From contig JANSXZ010000018.1 of the NCBI GenBank assembly GCA_024742705.1, positions 1-64,000 on the forward strand: a stretch of DNA of 64,000 bases, given 5' to 3'. Of the stretch, positions 38,965 to 47,230 are shown one piece after another. The DNA is from Paracoccaceae bacterium (GTDB lineage: Bacteria > Pseudomonadota > Alphaproteobacteria > Rhodobacterales > Rhodobacteraceae). The position numbers and the translations under genes are program-made. Within the stretch, counting starts at the first letter, position 1. The number at the start of each line of letters is the position of its first letter. The notes beneath the pieces are model-generated. The model made no database searches and had not been told where the DNA came from. It worked only from the letters and a program-made list of their open reading frames with translations.

Positions 38965-39726
38965 TCAGCCGCCGGGCCGGATGGATGGATCGAGCGCGGC
39001 GTAGAATTTCCGAAGGTATTGCGGCACGCGCCATGCGGTGATTGTACCGGCGGGAATGAAGAACACCTCGCCGGGGCCGAAGCGATGTTCCACGCCGTCC
39101 GCTCCGGTCAGAAAGACCTCGCCCTCGAGCACCTGCGCGAACTCGTGCCAGGGGAATGGTTCGGGCGTGGTGTGCATGGTCTGCGTGTCCCACATCCCGA
39201 CCGTGAAATTGCCGTGGTCGTTGGTGAACATGATGCGGTCGCGTTGAACCGATGTATCGGTGTCCATCATGTCGGCGTCGGTCAGGGTGATGTCGGGATC
39301 GAGCGCGATCACACCGCCTTCCGCCGCAAGGCCAAGCGGCGTCTCGGCGCGCGGATCCATGTAGGTGATGTAGAATTTCTTCAGATAGTCGTGCTGTTTC
39401 CAGCTGATCGGGATGCCGTTGCGAAAGATGACGCCCTGGCCCTTCTTGCACGCCACGTTCCGGCCCGATCCGTCGGCGCTGTCCATCATGTCGAAATGCC
39501 CGTCGAGCACGATGATGAATTCGTCTCCGGGATAGGGCCCGAAGGCTTCCTGCATTGGCGTGGTGTCCCAGACGCCGGCGCTCATGCCCAGTTCATCGTC
39601 CTGATAATAGACGTGCACGTTCTGCGCCGCCGGCATGTCGTGAAAATCGGCGGGGTCCAGTGTCATCGGTGTCAGCCCGCCTTCGCCTTCCGGATCGAAT
39701 CGATAGATGCGCTTTTCGCCGGGCAT
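38965..39726 (-). CDS. Bicupin (DUF861-type cupin) protein
   Basis: A 253-residue protein with two cupin barrels. Repeated C-terminal strands HDYLKKFYITYMD and PQYLRKFYAALDP mark the two halves, and HEFAQVLEGEVFLTG with FGPGEVFFIPAGT shows the cupin fold in the second. DUF861 cupins include ureidoglycine aminohydrolase-like enzymes and many of unknown role. The start at 39726 has a GGAG site; a longer in-frame start at 39873 would begin inside the operator palindrome. It is coupled to the amine oxidase gene downstream. Confidence 0.85.
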   Translation of the reverse strand: MPGEKRIYRFDPEGEGGLTPMTLDPADFHDMPAAQNVHVYYQDDELGMSAGVWDTTPMQEAFGPYPGDEFIIVLDGHFDMMDSADGSGRNVACKKGQGVIFRNGIPISWKQHDYLKKFYITYMDPRAETPLGLAAEGGVIALDPDITLTDADMMDTDTSVQRDRIMFTNDHGNFTVGMWDTQTMHTTPEPFPWHEFAQVLEGEVFLTGADGVEHRFGPGEVFFIPAGTITAWRVPQYLRKFYAALDPSIRPGG

Positions 39727-39873
39727 GGTGTTCGTCTCCGTGATCTGCAACGCGGTCGCCGGGCGGTGCCACGCGAACCTGCCTTGAATTTGGTCCTTAT
39801 CGGCGAGGGGCGGTAATTTGCCGCCGCCCCCATGGTAAAACGCTTGACTCGATTCGGTTCGGGTTTCAATCAT

Positions 39874-39887
39874 TGAATGATCATTCA
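39874..39887. promoter_or_regulatory. TetR-type palindrome, copy 2
   Basis: TGAATGATCATTCA is a perfect 14-bp palindrome in the divergent region between the cupin gene and the PotD-like gene. A TTGACT at 39844 with AATCAT 18 bases later could be a plus-strand promoter just upstream, placing the palindrome around its start site, as expected of a repressor operator. It matches the copy at 28822-28835 in both half-sites. Confidence 0.7.
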
Positions 39888-40017
39888 GTCAGTTCCGGGG
39901 CGGTTTCGGCCCGGCGTTGCACCACAAACAGGCACCGTGCCGAAGGGGGCGTGACGCCTGATCAGCAGAGGCGGCGGCAGTGATCGCGTGCCCAATCAAC
40001 AGCGGAGAATGACAACC

Positions 40018-41139
40018 ATGGACATACTGGATCAACTGGGTTCGATGCGCGAAGGCAAGCTGAGCCGCCGCGCTTTCGCAAAGGGCCTGATGGCCGCCGG
40101 CGTCGCCACGGCGATGGTGCCTATGGCCGGCCGTCGTGCGATGGCCTCGACCGATCAGGCAACCTATTTCACCTGGGGCGGCTACGATATCCCCGAACTG
40201 TTCGGCCCCTATCAGGCCAAGAACGGCGAATTGCCGAATTTCGCGATTTTCGGTGGCTCGGAAGAGGCGCTGACCAAGATGCGCGGCGGTTTCGTGGTGG
40301 ACGTGTCGCACCCCTGCAACCAGGCGATGCCGCGCTGGGTGCAGACCGGCCTGTTCCAGCCGATCGATCCTGCGCGAGTCGGCAACTGGCCGGACGTGAT
40401 GCCCGAACTGGTGGATCTGCCGGGCAACATGGCCGATGGCGGTGGCATCTGGATGGCACCGTTCGACTGGGGCCAGACATCCGTGACCTACCGCACCGAT
40501 CTGTTCGAGCTGGAAGGCGAGGAAAGCTGGGACATGCTGTGGGACAAGCGCTATGCCGGGCGGCTGGGATCGCTGGCGTCGGGTGCGGATGCCTGGTGGT
40601 GCGGGGCGATCAAGGCGGGCGTCGATCTGGCCGATATCGCCACCGATGAAGCCTTTGCCGCGATTGCCGCCGTGATGCGCGAACAGCGCCCGCTGATCCG
40701 GGTGTACACCGATGACACCACGACGCTGGAGCAGGCGCTTTCGTCGGGCGAATTGGCTGCCGCGATGACATGGAATTCATCGGCGGTTCTGTTGCAGGCC
40801 GAAGGTATTCCGGTAAAGTTCGCGCGCCCGAAGGAAGGCGCCCTGACATGGGTGTGCGGCCTGATGATCCACAAGGACGCGCCAAACCTCGACCGCGCCT
40901 ACGACGTGATCGATTCGCTTCTGAGCGTCGAGACAGGCAAGTTCATGATCAACGACTACGGCTATGGCCACTCGAACCTCAAGGCGTTCGACGCCTTCGA
41001 CGATGCCACGCTGGTGTCGCTGGGGCTGTCGAAGAACCCGCTGGAAATCCTGCAATCGGGCCATTTCCAGCAGCCCCAGACCCAGGAATGGGAAAGCCGG
41101 ATGAACGAGACCTTCGAGCAGATCAAGGCCGGTTTCTGA
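40018..41139 (+). CDS. Spermidine/putrescine-type (PotD-like) ABC solute-binding protein
   Basis: A 373-residue periplasmic binding protein. The N-terminus LSRRAFAKGLMAAGVATAMV is a twin-arginine signal, unusual for classical PotD but common in alphaproteobacterial relatives. The mature part opens with TYFTWGGYDIPEL, typical of the SBP_bac_8 polyamine/opine group, with NQAMPRWVQTGLFQPID later. The start at 40018 gives proper spacing to GGAGA; ATG 40009 is too close to it. It heads the PotD-B-C-A-BetI-TMADH operon. The ligand is likely a cationic amine. Confidence 0.92.
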   Translation: MDILDQLGSMREGKLSRRAFAKGLMAAGVATAMVPMAGRRAMASTDQATYFTWGGYDIPELFGPYQAKNGELPNFAIFGGSEEALTKMRGGFVVDVSHPCNQAMPRWVQTGLFQPIDPARVGNWPDVMPELVDLPGNMADGGGIWMAPFDWGQTSVTYRTDLFELEGEESWDMLWDKRYAGRLGSLASGADAWWCGAIKAGVDLADIATDEAFAAIAAVMREQRPLIRVYTDDTTTLEQALSSGELAAAMTWNSSAVLLQAEGIPVKFARPKEGALTWVCGLMIHKDAPNLDRAYDVIDSLLSVETGKFMINDYGYGHSNLKAFDAFDDATLVSLGLSKNPLEILQSGHFQQPQTQEWESRMNETFEQIKAGF

Positions 41140-41154
41140 TCGCTTCATGGTCGG

Positions 41155-41182
41155 GTGTGCCCCGGTTCCGGCCGGGGCGCAC
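41155..41182 (+). other. Intercistronic hairpin after the PotD-like gene
   Basis: An 11-bp stem with one G-T wobble (GTGTGCCCCGG and CCGGGGCGCAC) and a 6-base loop lies between the solute-binding and permease genes. It mirrors the elements in the Opp and TAXI-TRAP operons of this window. Confidence 0.6.
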
Positions 41183-41211
41183 ATTCAGATTCCTCAGTCA
41201 AGGCGAGCGGT

Positions 41212-42144
41212 ATGGCCGAAACCTCCCTGACCCAAGATGTCGCCGATGCGGCGCCGCGCCGCCCGGCCGGCGGTTTTTCCCGCATGTTGCACCGCAGCGA
41301 GGCGTTGCGCGGCTATCTTCTGATGTCTCCGACATTGATCATCCTGACGATCGGCATCGTGGTGCCGTTCCTGATCCTCGTGACGATCAGCACCTGGACG
41401 CGGCAGGGATTCGATTTCGACACCACCGCGACCTTCGCCAACTACGCGCGGGTCTGGAACGAACCGATTTTCGGCGCGCTGCTGCAACGGTCGTTCTGGA
41501 TATCGGGAATCGCGACAGTCGCGACCGTGATCCTGTGCTATCCGATGGCCTATTTTGTCGCCTTCCATGTGCACCGAAACAAGATGATGTGGATCATCCT
41601 GATGACGTTGCCATTCTGGACCAGCTATCTCTTGCGGGTCTTCGCGTGGAAGGTAATCCTGGGATATGAGGGCGTGATCAATTCCGGCCTGATGTCGCTG
41701 GGCCTGATCGAGGCCCCGCTCGAGTTTCTGTTGTACAGCCGCGAGGCGGTGATCATCACGCTGGCGCATGCCTGGGCGGCCTTCGCGATCCTGCCGCTCT
41801 ATGTGAGCCTCGAAAAGATCGACAAGTCGCTTCTGGAAGCGGCGACCGATCTGGGCGACGGTCCGGTTGCCCGGTTCTTCCGCATCACCTTGCCGTTGTC
41901 GATGCCGGGCATCATCGCGGCCAGCTTCCTGATCTTCATCCCGACCACGGGCGATTACATCACGCCGGCGCTTCTGGGCGGGCCTGACGGGGCGATGATC
42001 GGCAACTTCATTCAGTTGCAGTTCGGCCCGGTGAACAACTGGCCGATGGGGGCGACGCTGTCGATCGTGCTGATGCTGTGGATCGCGGCCATCGCTCTGG
42101 TGTTCCTGCTGCTGGCGCGCAAGACCAGCGAGCGCATCGCATGA
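41212..42144 (+). CDS. PotB-like ABC transporter permease
   Basis: A 310-residue inner-membrane permease with six predicted helices (from about residue 30: GYLLMSPTLIILTIGIVVPF). The EAA loop is LLEAATDLGDGPVARFFRIT near residue 220. The TGDYITPALLGGPDGAMIGN segment is diagnostic of the polyamine/opine PotB group. It overlaps the PotC-like gene by 4 bases. Confidence 0.95.
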   Translation: MAETSLTQDVADAAPRRPAGGFSRMLHRSEALRGYLLMSPTLIILTIGIVVPFLILVTISTWTRQGFDFDTTATFANYARVWNEPIFGALLQRSFWISGIATVATVILCYPMAYFVAFHVHRNKMMWIILMTLPFWTSYLLRVFAWKVILGYEGVINSGLMSLGLIEAPLEFLLYSREAVIITLAHAWAAFAILPLYVSLEKIDKSLLEAATDLGDGPVARFFRITLPLSMPGIIAASFLIFIPTTGDYITPALLGGPDGAMIGNFIQLQFGPVNNWPMGATLSIVLMLWIAAIALVFLLLARKTSERIA

Positions 42145-42956
42145 GCCGGGGCACATACATAAAGCGGCCCAACCGCCCCTTGCAGATCTACGCGGTGGTG
42201 TTCCTGATCGTGCTTTATGTGCCGGTCCTGTTCATCCCGATGTTCAGCCTGAACGATTCCATCTATGTGCGGTTCCCGCTGCAGGGATTCACGTTGCAAT
42301 GGTACGGCGAACTCTGGACACGTCAGCCGGTGTGGAACGCGCTGTGGAACAGCGTGCGCGTGGGGGCGGTGGTGGCTGTCGTCTCGACGATCCTGGGCGT
42401 GGTGGCCGCGCGTGCGATCACCCGGTACCGCATTCCGGGCAAGGGCGCGCTGATCACGTTTATCATGATGCCCCTGGTGATTCCGGGGATCATCTTCGGG
42501 GTCGCGCTTCTGGTGCTGCTCAGCCGGATGGGCGTGCCGCTGACGCTTTACACCGTCGGGCTGGGCCACTTGATCGTTTGCCTGCCCTTTGCCGTTGCCA
42601 CGCTGCTGCCGCGCTTCGAAGGCTTCGATCCGTCGATGGAGGAAGCCTCGGCGGATCTGGGCGAAAACGGCTGGTGGACCTTCTGGCGCGTGACCTTTCC
42701 GATGGTTTTCCCCGGTGTGATCGCCAGCCTGCTGCTGACCTTCACGATCTCTTTCGACGAATTCATCATGGCCTTCTTTCTTACCGGCACCGAGCCGACG
42801 CTGCCCATGTACATCTGGAGCCAACTGCGTTTCCCGCAGGAGTTTCCATCGGTTCTGGCGCTGTCGTCGCTGATCCTGCTTGCCTCCTTCGTGCTGGTCT
42901 TCGTGGCGCAGCGCATCGGCCGGATCGGTCTGGACGAAGCCCGCACGGAGACCTGA
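42141..42956 (+). CDS. PotC-like ABC transporter permease
   Basis: A 271-residue inner-membrane permease with the PotC layout. The N-terminal helix begins QIYAVVFLIVLYVPVLFIPM, the EAA loop is MEEASADLGENGWWTFWRVT, and SFDEFIMAFFLTGTEPTLPM is typical of PotC. The start is coupled to the PotB-like stop (ATGA) and the stop lies 3 bases before the ATPase gene. Confidence 0.95.
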   Translation: MSRGTYIKRPNRPLQIYAVVFLIVLYVPVLFIPMFSLNDSIYVRFPLQGFTLQWYGELWTRQPVWNALWNSVRVGAVVAVVSTILGVVAARAITRYRIPGKGALITFIMMPLVIPGIIFGVALLVLLSRMGVPLTLYTVGLGHLIVCLPFAVATLLPRFEGFDPSMEEASADLGENGWWTFWRVTFPMVFPGVIASLLLTFTISFDEFIMAFFLTGTEPTLPMYIWSQLRFPQEFPSVLALSSLILLASFVLVFVAQRIGRIGLDEARTET

Positions 42957-42959
42957 CCG

Positions 42960-44063
42960 ATGACCTCAGCCGATTCCTTCATCTCGATCCGCGATGTCAG
43001 CAAATCCTTCGGCACATTCCGGGCCATCGAAAGCCTGTCGATGGACATCGCGCGGGGCGAGTTCTTTTCGCTGCTGGGGGCCTCGGGCTGCGGCAAGACC
43101 ACGTTGTTGCGCATGCTCGCCGGTTTCGAAAGCACGTCTTCCGGCGAAATCAGCATCGACGGGCAGCCGATGTCGGATGTGCCGCCGCATCACCGCCCGG
43201 TGAACATGGTGTTCCAGAGCTATGCGATCTTTCCGCATCTCAACGTGCGCGACAACATCGCCTACGGTCTGCGGCGCCATAAGCTGGCGCGCGCGCGGCG
43301 CAACGAGATGGTCGATGAAATGCTCGATCTGATCAAGTTGCCGGGCTATGGCGACCGCAAGGCCAACGAATTGTCCGGCGGCCAGCGCCAGCGCATCGCC
43401 CTTGCGCGGGCGTTGATCCTGCGGCCCAAGGTCTTGCTGCTCGACGAACCGCTGGGCGCGCTCGACAAGCAATTGCGCGAACAGATGCAACTGGAATTGC
43501 GGGCGCTGCAACGGCAGGTGGGCATCACCTTCGTCTTCGTGACACACGATCAGGAAGAGGCGCTGACCCTGTCGGACCGCATCGCGGTGATGTCCGGCGG
43601 CAAGGTGTTGCAGGTGGATACGCCGTCGGGGCTCTACGAGGCGCCGCGCACGCGCGAGGTGGCCAGTTTCATCGGCAATATGAACTTCTTTCGCGGCACC
43701 GTCCGGCGCAACGGCGCGGCGACAGGGGCGATCGACACCGAAGGTCTGGGCGCGATCCCGGTGCCGGCGGAAACCCTGACAGCGCCCGACGGTGCCGAAG
43801 TGCAGGTGGCGCTGCGGCCCGAGAAATTCGCCCTTTCGCCGGATCGGCCCGATGACGGGGCGATGTCGGTACAGGGCCATCTGACCACGACGGCCTATCT
43901 GGGCGAACGCTCGCACTACTACATCAGGATCGCCGGAAAATCGGAGCCGATCGCAGTTTCCTCGCCCAATCTGGCCCGGTTCAATGGCGGTTCGTCCCAG
44001 AGCGATACGCCGGTCTGGCTGAGTTGGTCCCCGCAGTCGATCGTGGTACTCGACGCCGACTGA
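42960..44063 (+). CDS. PotA-like ABC transporter ATP-binding protein
   Basis: A 367-residue ABC ATPase. Walker A GASGCGKTT is near residue 40, the signature [17 protein letters not shown] near 138, Walker B VLLLDEPLGALD near 160, and the switch His in FVTHDQEEAL. A C-terminal TOBE_2 regulatory domain (about 285-360) is typical of PotA. It energises the PotB/PotC-like channel. Its stop precedes the BetI-type gene by about 40 bases. Confidence 0.95.
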   Translation: MTSADSFISIRDVSKSFGTFRAIESLSMDIARGEFFSLLGASGCGKTTLLRMLAGFESTSSGEISIDGQPMSDVPPHHRPVNMVFQSYAIFPHLNVRDNIAYGLRRHKLARARRNEMVDEMLDLIKLPGYGDRKANELSGGQRQRIALARALILRPKVLLLDEPLGALDKQLREQMQLELRALQRQVGITFVFVTHDQEEALTLSDRIAVMSGGKVLQVDTPSGLYEAPRTREVASFIGNMNFFRGTVRRNGAATGAIDTEGLGAIPVPAETLTAPDGAEVQVALRPEKFALSPDRPDDGAMSVQGHLTTTAYLGERSHYYIRIAGKSEPIAVSSPNLARFNGGSSQSDTPVWLSWSPQSIVVLDAD

Positions 44064-44104
44064 CGGATCAGGGGCCCTGTGCCCCGAAGCGAACGGAGCC
44101 TTGT

Positions 44105-44767
44105 ATGAACGAAACCTTCAGCGCCTCGAAACCGCGCAGAAAGCCGGCACGGCGCACCGAATCCCGCGAAGTGCGCCGCCAGCAACTGATCGACGCCACG
44201 ATCAACTCCATCGCAAGGCATGGAATCGGCGGTACAACCATGTCGCGGGTCACCGAATACGCGGGGCTGTCGCTGGGGATCGTGAACTTTCATTTCGAAA
44301 GCAAACAGAACCTGTTCGAGGAAACGCTGATCTTTCTGGCCCGCGAGCACCACGAACAATGGTTGAAGGCATATCGCGACGCGGGGCTTTCGGCGCGCGA
44401 CAAGCTGATGGCGATCGTGGATGCGCATTTTCACCCGCGGATCTGCTCGCGAAAGAAGATCTCGGTCTGGTATGCCTTCTATGGCGAGGCGGGGCGGCGC
44501 AAGATCTATCGCAAGCTGATCGAACACATCGATCAGGAACGGTTCGATCTGCAGTTGCAGTTGTGCCAGCAGATCGCCGAAGAAGCGGCCGGCCCGACGA
44601 CGCCGCCGCGGCAGGTCGCCAACCTTCTCGAGGCGCTTTACGACGGTCTGTGGCTGGAATTGCTGACCTATCCCGAAAGCTATACCCGCGAAAAGGCGCG
44701 CGCGCATGTGGGCACGTTTCTGGCCGGGGTCTACCCCGATCATTTCGACATGCCGATACTGGACTGA
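44105..44767 (+). CDS. BetI-type TetR-family regulator (copy 2)
   Basis: A 220-residue BetI-like regulator. The helix-turn-helix is at about 30-70 (TTMSRVTEYAGLSLGIVNFH then FESKQNLFEE) and the ligand-domain segment is ISVWYAFYGEAGRRKIYRKL. The start at 44105 has a CGGAG site. It lies inside the transporter operon, an arrangement typical of autoregulated repressors. It is the leading candidate to bind the TGAATG-N2-CATTCA palindromes at 28822 and 39874. Confidence 0.92.
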   Translation: MNETFSASKPRRKPARRTESREVRRQQLIDATINSIARHGIGGTTMSRVTEYAGLSLGIVNFHFESKQNLFEETLIFLAREHHEQWLKAYRDAGLSARDKLMAIVDAHFHPRICSRKKISVWYAFYGEAGRRKIYRKLIEHIDQERFDLQLQLCQQIAEEAAGPTTPPRQVANLLEALYDGLWLELLTYPESYTREKARAHVGTFLAGVYPDHFDMPILD

Positions 44768-44815
44768 AACCGCCAATCGCCGGCCCCTGTGCCCCGCTGC
44801 AAAGGATCGCAACAC

Positions 44816-46915
44816 ATGGAAACGGACCCGCGCTATGACATTCTGTTCGAACCGGTGCGCATCGGCCCGGTCACCGCACCCAACCGTTTCTATCAGGTGC
44901 CCCATTGCACCGGGATGGGATGGCAACGGCCGCGCACCCTGGCGGCCATGCGCGCGACGAAGGCCGAGGGCGGCTGGGGGGTGGTCTGCACCGAATACAA
45001 CTCGATCCATCCCACGTCCGACGATCTGCCCCATGCCTATGCGTCGCTCTGGGACGACAGCGATGTGCGCGCGCACCGGTTGATGACGGACGCGGTGCAT
45101 GAACACGGTGCGCTGGCGGGGGCCGAACTGTGGTATGGCGGTGCGCGTTCGTCGAACAACATGACGCGGTTGCCGGCGCTGGACCTCGACAGCTTTCCCA
45201 ACCTGGCCGGGCATCCGTTCCAGACGCGGGCGATGGACAAGACCGATATCGCCACCTTCCGGCGCTGGCACCGCAAGGCCGCGCTGCGCGCGCGTGATGC
45301 AGGGTTCGACGTGGTCTATGTCTATGCCACGCATGGCTATCTGATTTCCAATTTCCTCAACCCGCGGATGAACACGCGCGGCGATGAATATGGCGGCAGC
45401 CTTGAAAACCGGGTGCGCCTTGTGCGCGAACTGATCGAGGAAACCAAGGAGGCGATCGGCGACCGTTGCGCCGTGGCGGTGCGTTTTTCCGCCGACGAGG
45501 AAGCCGGCGAAGACGGGCAGCCGATCTTTGGCGAACGCCGCGAGATGTTCGAGATGCTGGCTCCGATGGCCGATCTGTGGGACATCAACATAGCCGATTA
45601 TTCGTTGGAAATGGGCGTGTCGCGGTTCGTCAAGGAAGCCCCGCTCGAGCCCTACATGAACTGGGTCAAATCGGTGACGGACAAGCCGGTGGTGACGGTG
45701 GGGCGGTTTACCTCGCCCGATACGATGGTCAGCCAGATCCGCCGTGGCATCACCGATTTCATCGGCGCGGCGCGCCCTTCGATCGCCGATCCCTTCCTGC
45801 CGCGCAAGATCGCCGAAGGCAGGCTGTCGGCGATCCGCGAGTGTATCGGATGCAACATCTGCTATTCCGGCGACAGCCTGGGCGTTCCGATCCGTTGCAC
45901 GCAGAACCCGACCATGGGCGAGGAATGGCGCCGTGGCTGGCACCCGGAGACGATTGCGCCGAAGACGTCGCAGGCGCAGGTGCTGATCGTCGGTGCCGGG
46001 CCGGCCGGGCTCGAGGCGGCGCGGGCGCTGGGCGCGCGGGGGTATGGCGTGATGCTGGCCGAGGCGACCCGCGAACTGGGCGGCCGGATCACCCGCGAGG
46101 CGGCGTTGCCGGGGATGAGCGAATACATCCGTGTGCGTGACTACCGGGTGCAGCAACTGGCCGACATGCCCAATGTCCAGGTGTTCCGCGAAAGCGTGAT
46201 GACGGCCGAGGATATCTTCGCGGTGGGGGCCGATCACGTCGCCATTGCAACCGGCGCGCACTGGCGCCCCGAACGGTTTGACGAAGAACGCTTCATACCG
46301 ATCGCATCGGGCGCAGCGGCGGCGCGGGTGTTCACGCCCGACGACGTCATGGCGGGCCGGGTGCCCGACGGGCCGACGCTGGTGTTTGATGGCGAGGGGT
46401 ACTACATGGCCGGCGTGCTTGCGGAAAAGCTGCGTGCGGATGGCCGGGCGGTGACATATGTCACCGAATCCGACAGCGTATCGCATTGGGCCGGCAACAC
46501 TTCGGAACGCTGGCGCATCCGCAGCCACCTTCTGGGCCTTGGCATCGCGATCCGCACCGCCACGGCGATCCACGGCTTTGACGGGCGGCAGGCGCGGCTG
46601 GTCTGCGTCTATGGCGGCGGCGACACGGCGTTGGAGGTGGAAAACGTGGTGATGGTGACGGCGCGCAAACCCCGCGACGATCTGTACCGCGCGGTTCTGG
46701 CGCAGGCCGGGCCCGGCGGTCCGGGCTTTTCGCTGACGCGCATCGGCGATTGCGAAGCGCCTGCCATCGTTGCTGCGGCGGTCTATGCCGGGCATCGCTA
46801 CGCGCAGGAGCTTGAGCGCGGCGTCGACATCGACCTGCCGATGCGGCACGACCGGATCGATGTCGGATCGGGGCCCGGTCCGGCCGCGACGGGCTGGAAG
46901 TCGGCGGCGGAGTAG
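44816..46915 (+). CDS. Trimethylamine-dehydrogenase-like iron-sulfur flavoprotein
   Basis: A 699-residue protein colinear with trimethylamine, dimethylamine and histamine dehydrogenases. The FMN TIM barrel (1-340) opens with DILFEPVRIGPVTAPNRFYQ; Cys31 matches the cysteine that covalently holds FMN in TMADH, and VYVYATHGY holds the catalytic Tyr and His. The 4Fe-4S ligands are Cys343, 346, 349 and 361. A dinucleotide fold follows (near 390, VLIVGAGPAGLEAA). Of the TMADH aromatic bowl, Tyr60 and Trp264 are kept but Trp355 is Asp353, so the substrate is probably not trimethylamine. It starts at 44816 with an AAGGA site. Confidence 0.93.
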   Translation: METDPRYDILFEPVRIGPVTAPNRFYQVPHCTGMGWQRPRTLAAMRATKAEGGWGVVCTEYNSIHPTSDDLPHAYASLWDDSDVRAHRLMTDAVHEHGALAGAELWYGGARSSNNMTRLPALDLDSFPNLAGHPFQTRAMDKTDIATFRRWHRKAALRARDAGFDVVYVYATHGYLISNFLNPRMNTRGDEYGGSLENRVRLVRELIEETKEAIGDRCAVAVRFSADEEAGEDGQPIFGERREMFEMLAPMADLWDINIADYSLEMGVSRFVKEAPLEPYMNWVKSVTDKPVVTVGRFTSPDTMVSQIRRGITDFIGAARPSIADPFLPRKIAEGRLSAIRECIGCNICYSGDSLGVPIRCTQNPTMGEEWRRGWHPETIAPKTSQAQVLIVGAGPAGLEAARALGARGYGVMLAEATRELGGRITREAALPGMSEYIRVRDYRVQQLADMPNVQVFRESVMTAEDIFAVGADHVAIATGAHWRPERFDEERFIPIASGAAAARVFTPDDVMAGRVPDGPTLVFDGEGYYMAGVLAEKLRADGRAVTYVTESDSVSHWAGNTSERWRIRSHLLGLGIAIRTATAIHGFDGRQARLVCVYGGGDTALEVENVVMVTARKPRDDLYRAVLAQAGPGGPGFSLTRIGDCEAPAIVAAAVYAGHRYAQELERGVDIDLPMRHDRIDVGSGPGPAATGWKSAAE

Positions 46916-46921
46916 GTGGTG

Positions 46922-47155
46922 ATGATGCGTTCTGGCCTTTTCCGGTTCGTTCTGGCCGGCGCGGTTGCTGTCTCTGGCGCCACCGCGCAACAGCCCGCGG
47001 CGCCCGCCGCCGGGCAACCCGCGCCGCCGCCCGCGACCGCACCGGACGACATATGCGACATTTGCGCCGCGCGCCATAAGTCGTTGCAAAGGTTACAGGC
47101 CTTGCGCCCGCCACCGCCGCCCGCCGCGCCCGCGCCGGCCCCGACGGGCGACTGA
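46922..47155 (+). CDS. Small exported Ala/Pro-rich protein with a CxxC motif
   Basis: A 77-residue predicted protein, unrecognised. A signal peptide (about residues 1-23, ending SGATAQ) is followed by an Ala/Pro-rich linker, a compact charged segment DDICDICAARHKSLQRLQAL with a Cys-x-x-Cys pair, and a second Pro-rich tail. GTG and ATG starts between 46916 and 46925 are all possible. It begins 6 bases after the TMADH-like stop and is probably cotranscribed. The Cys pair could form a disulfide or bind metal or haem-like ligands. The function is unknown. Confidence 0.6.
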   Translation: MMRSGLFRFVLAGAVAVSGATAQQPAAPAAGQPAPPPATAPDDICDICAARHKSLQRLQALRPPPPPAAPAPAPTGD

Positions 47156-47230
47156 TCGAAAGCGCCGCGCGCGGGTTGTCTTTGCGCCTGGTTGCCGTAG
47201 GATGGCCCGGATTTAAGTACGAGGGCATTC

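Noticed and set aside
43919-47089. 1056-codon minus-strand open frame opposite the BetI-type and TMADH-like genes
   Set aside because: It is antisense to clearly homologous genes, is His/Arg/Gly-rich and shows no domain.
46922-47155. Lipoprotein assignment for the small CxxC protein
   Set aside because: The signal peptide end lacks a lipobox Cys; the two cysteines lie well inside the mature part.
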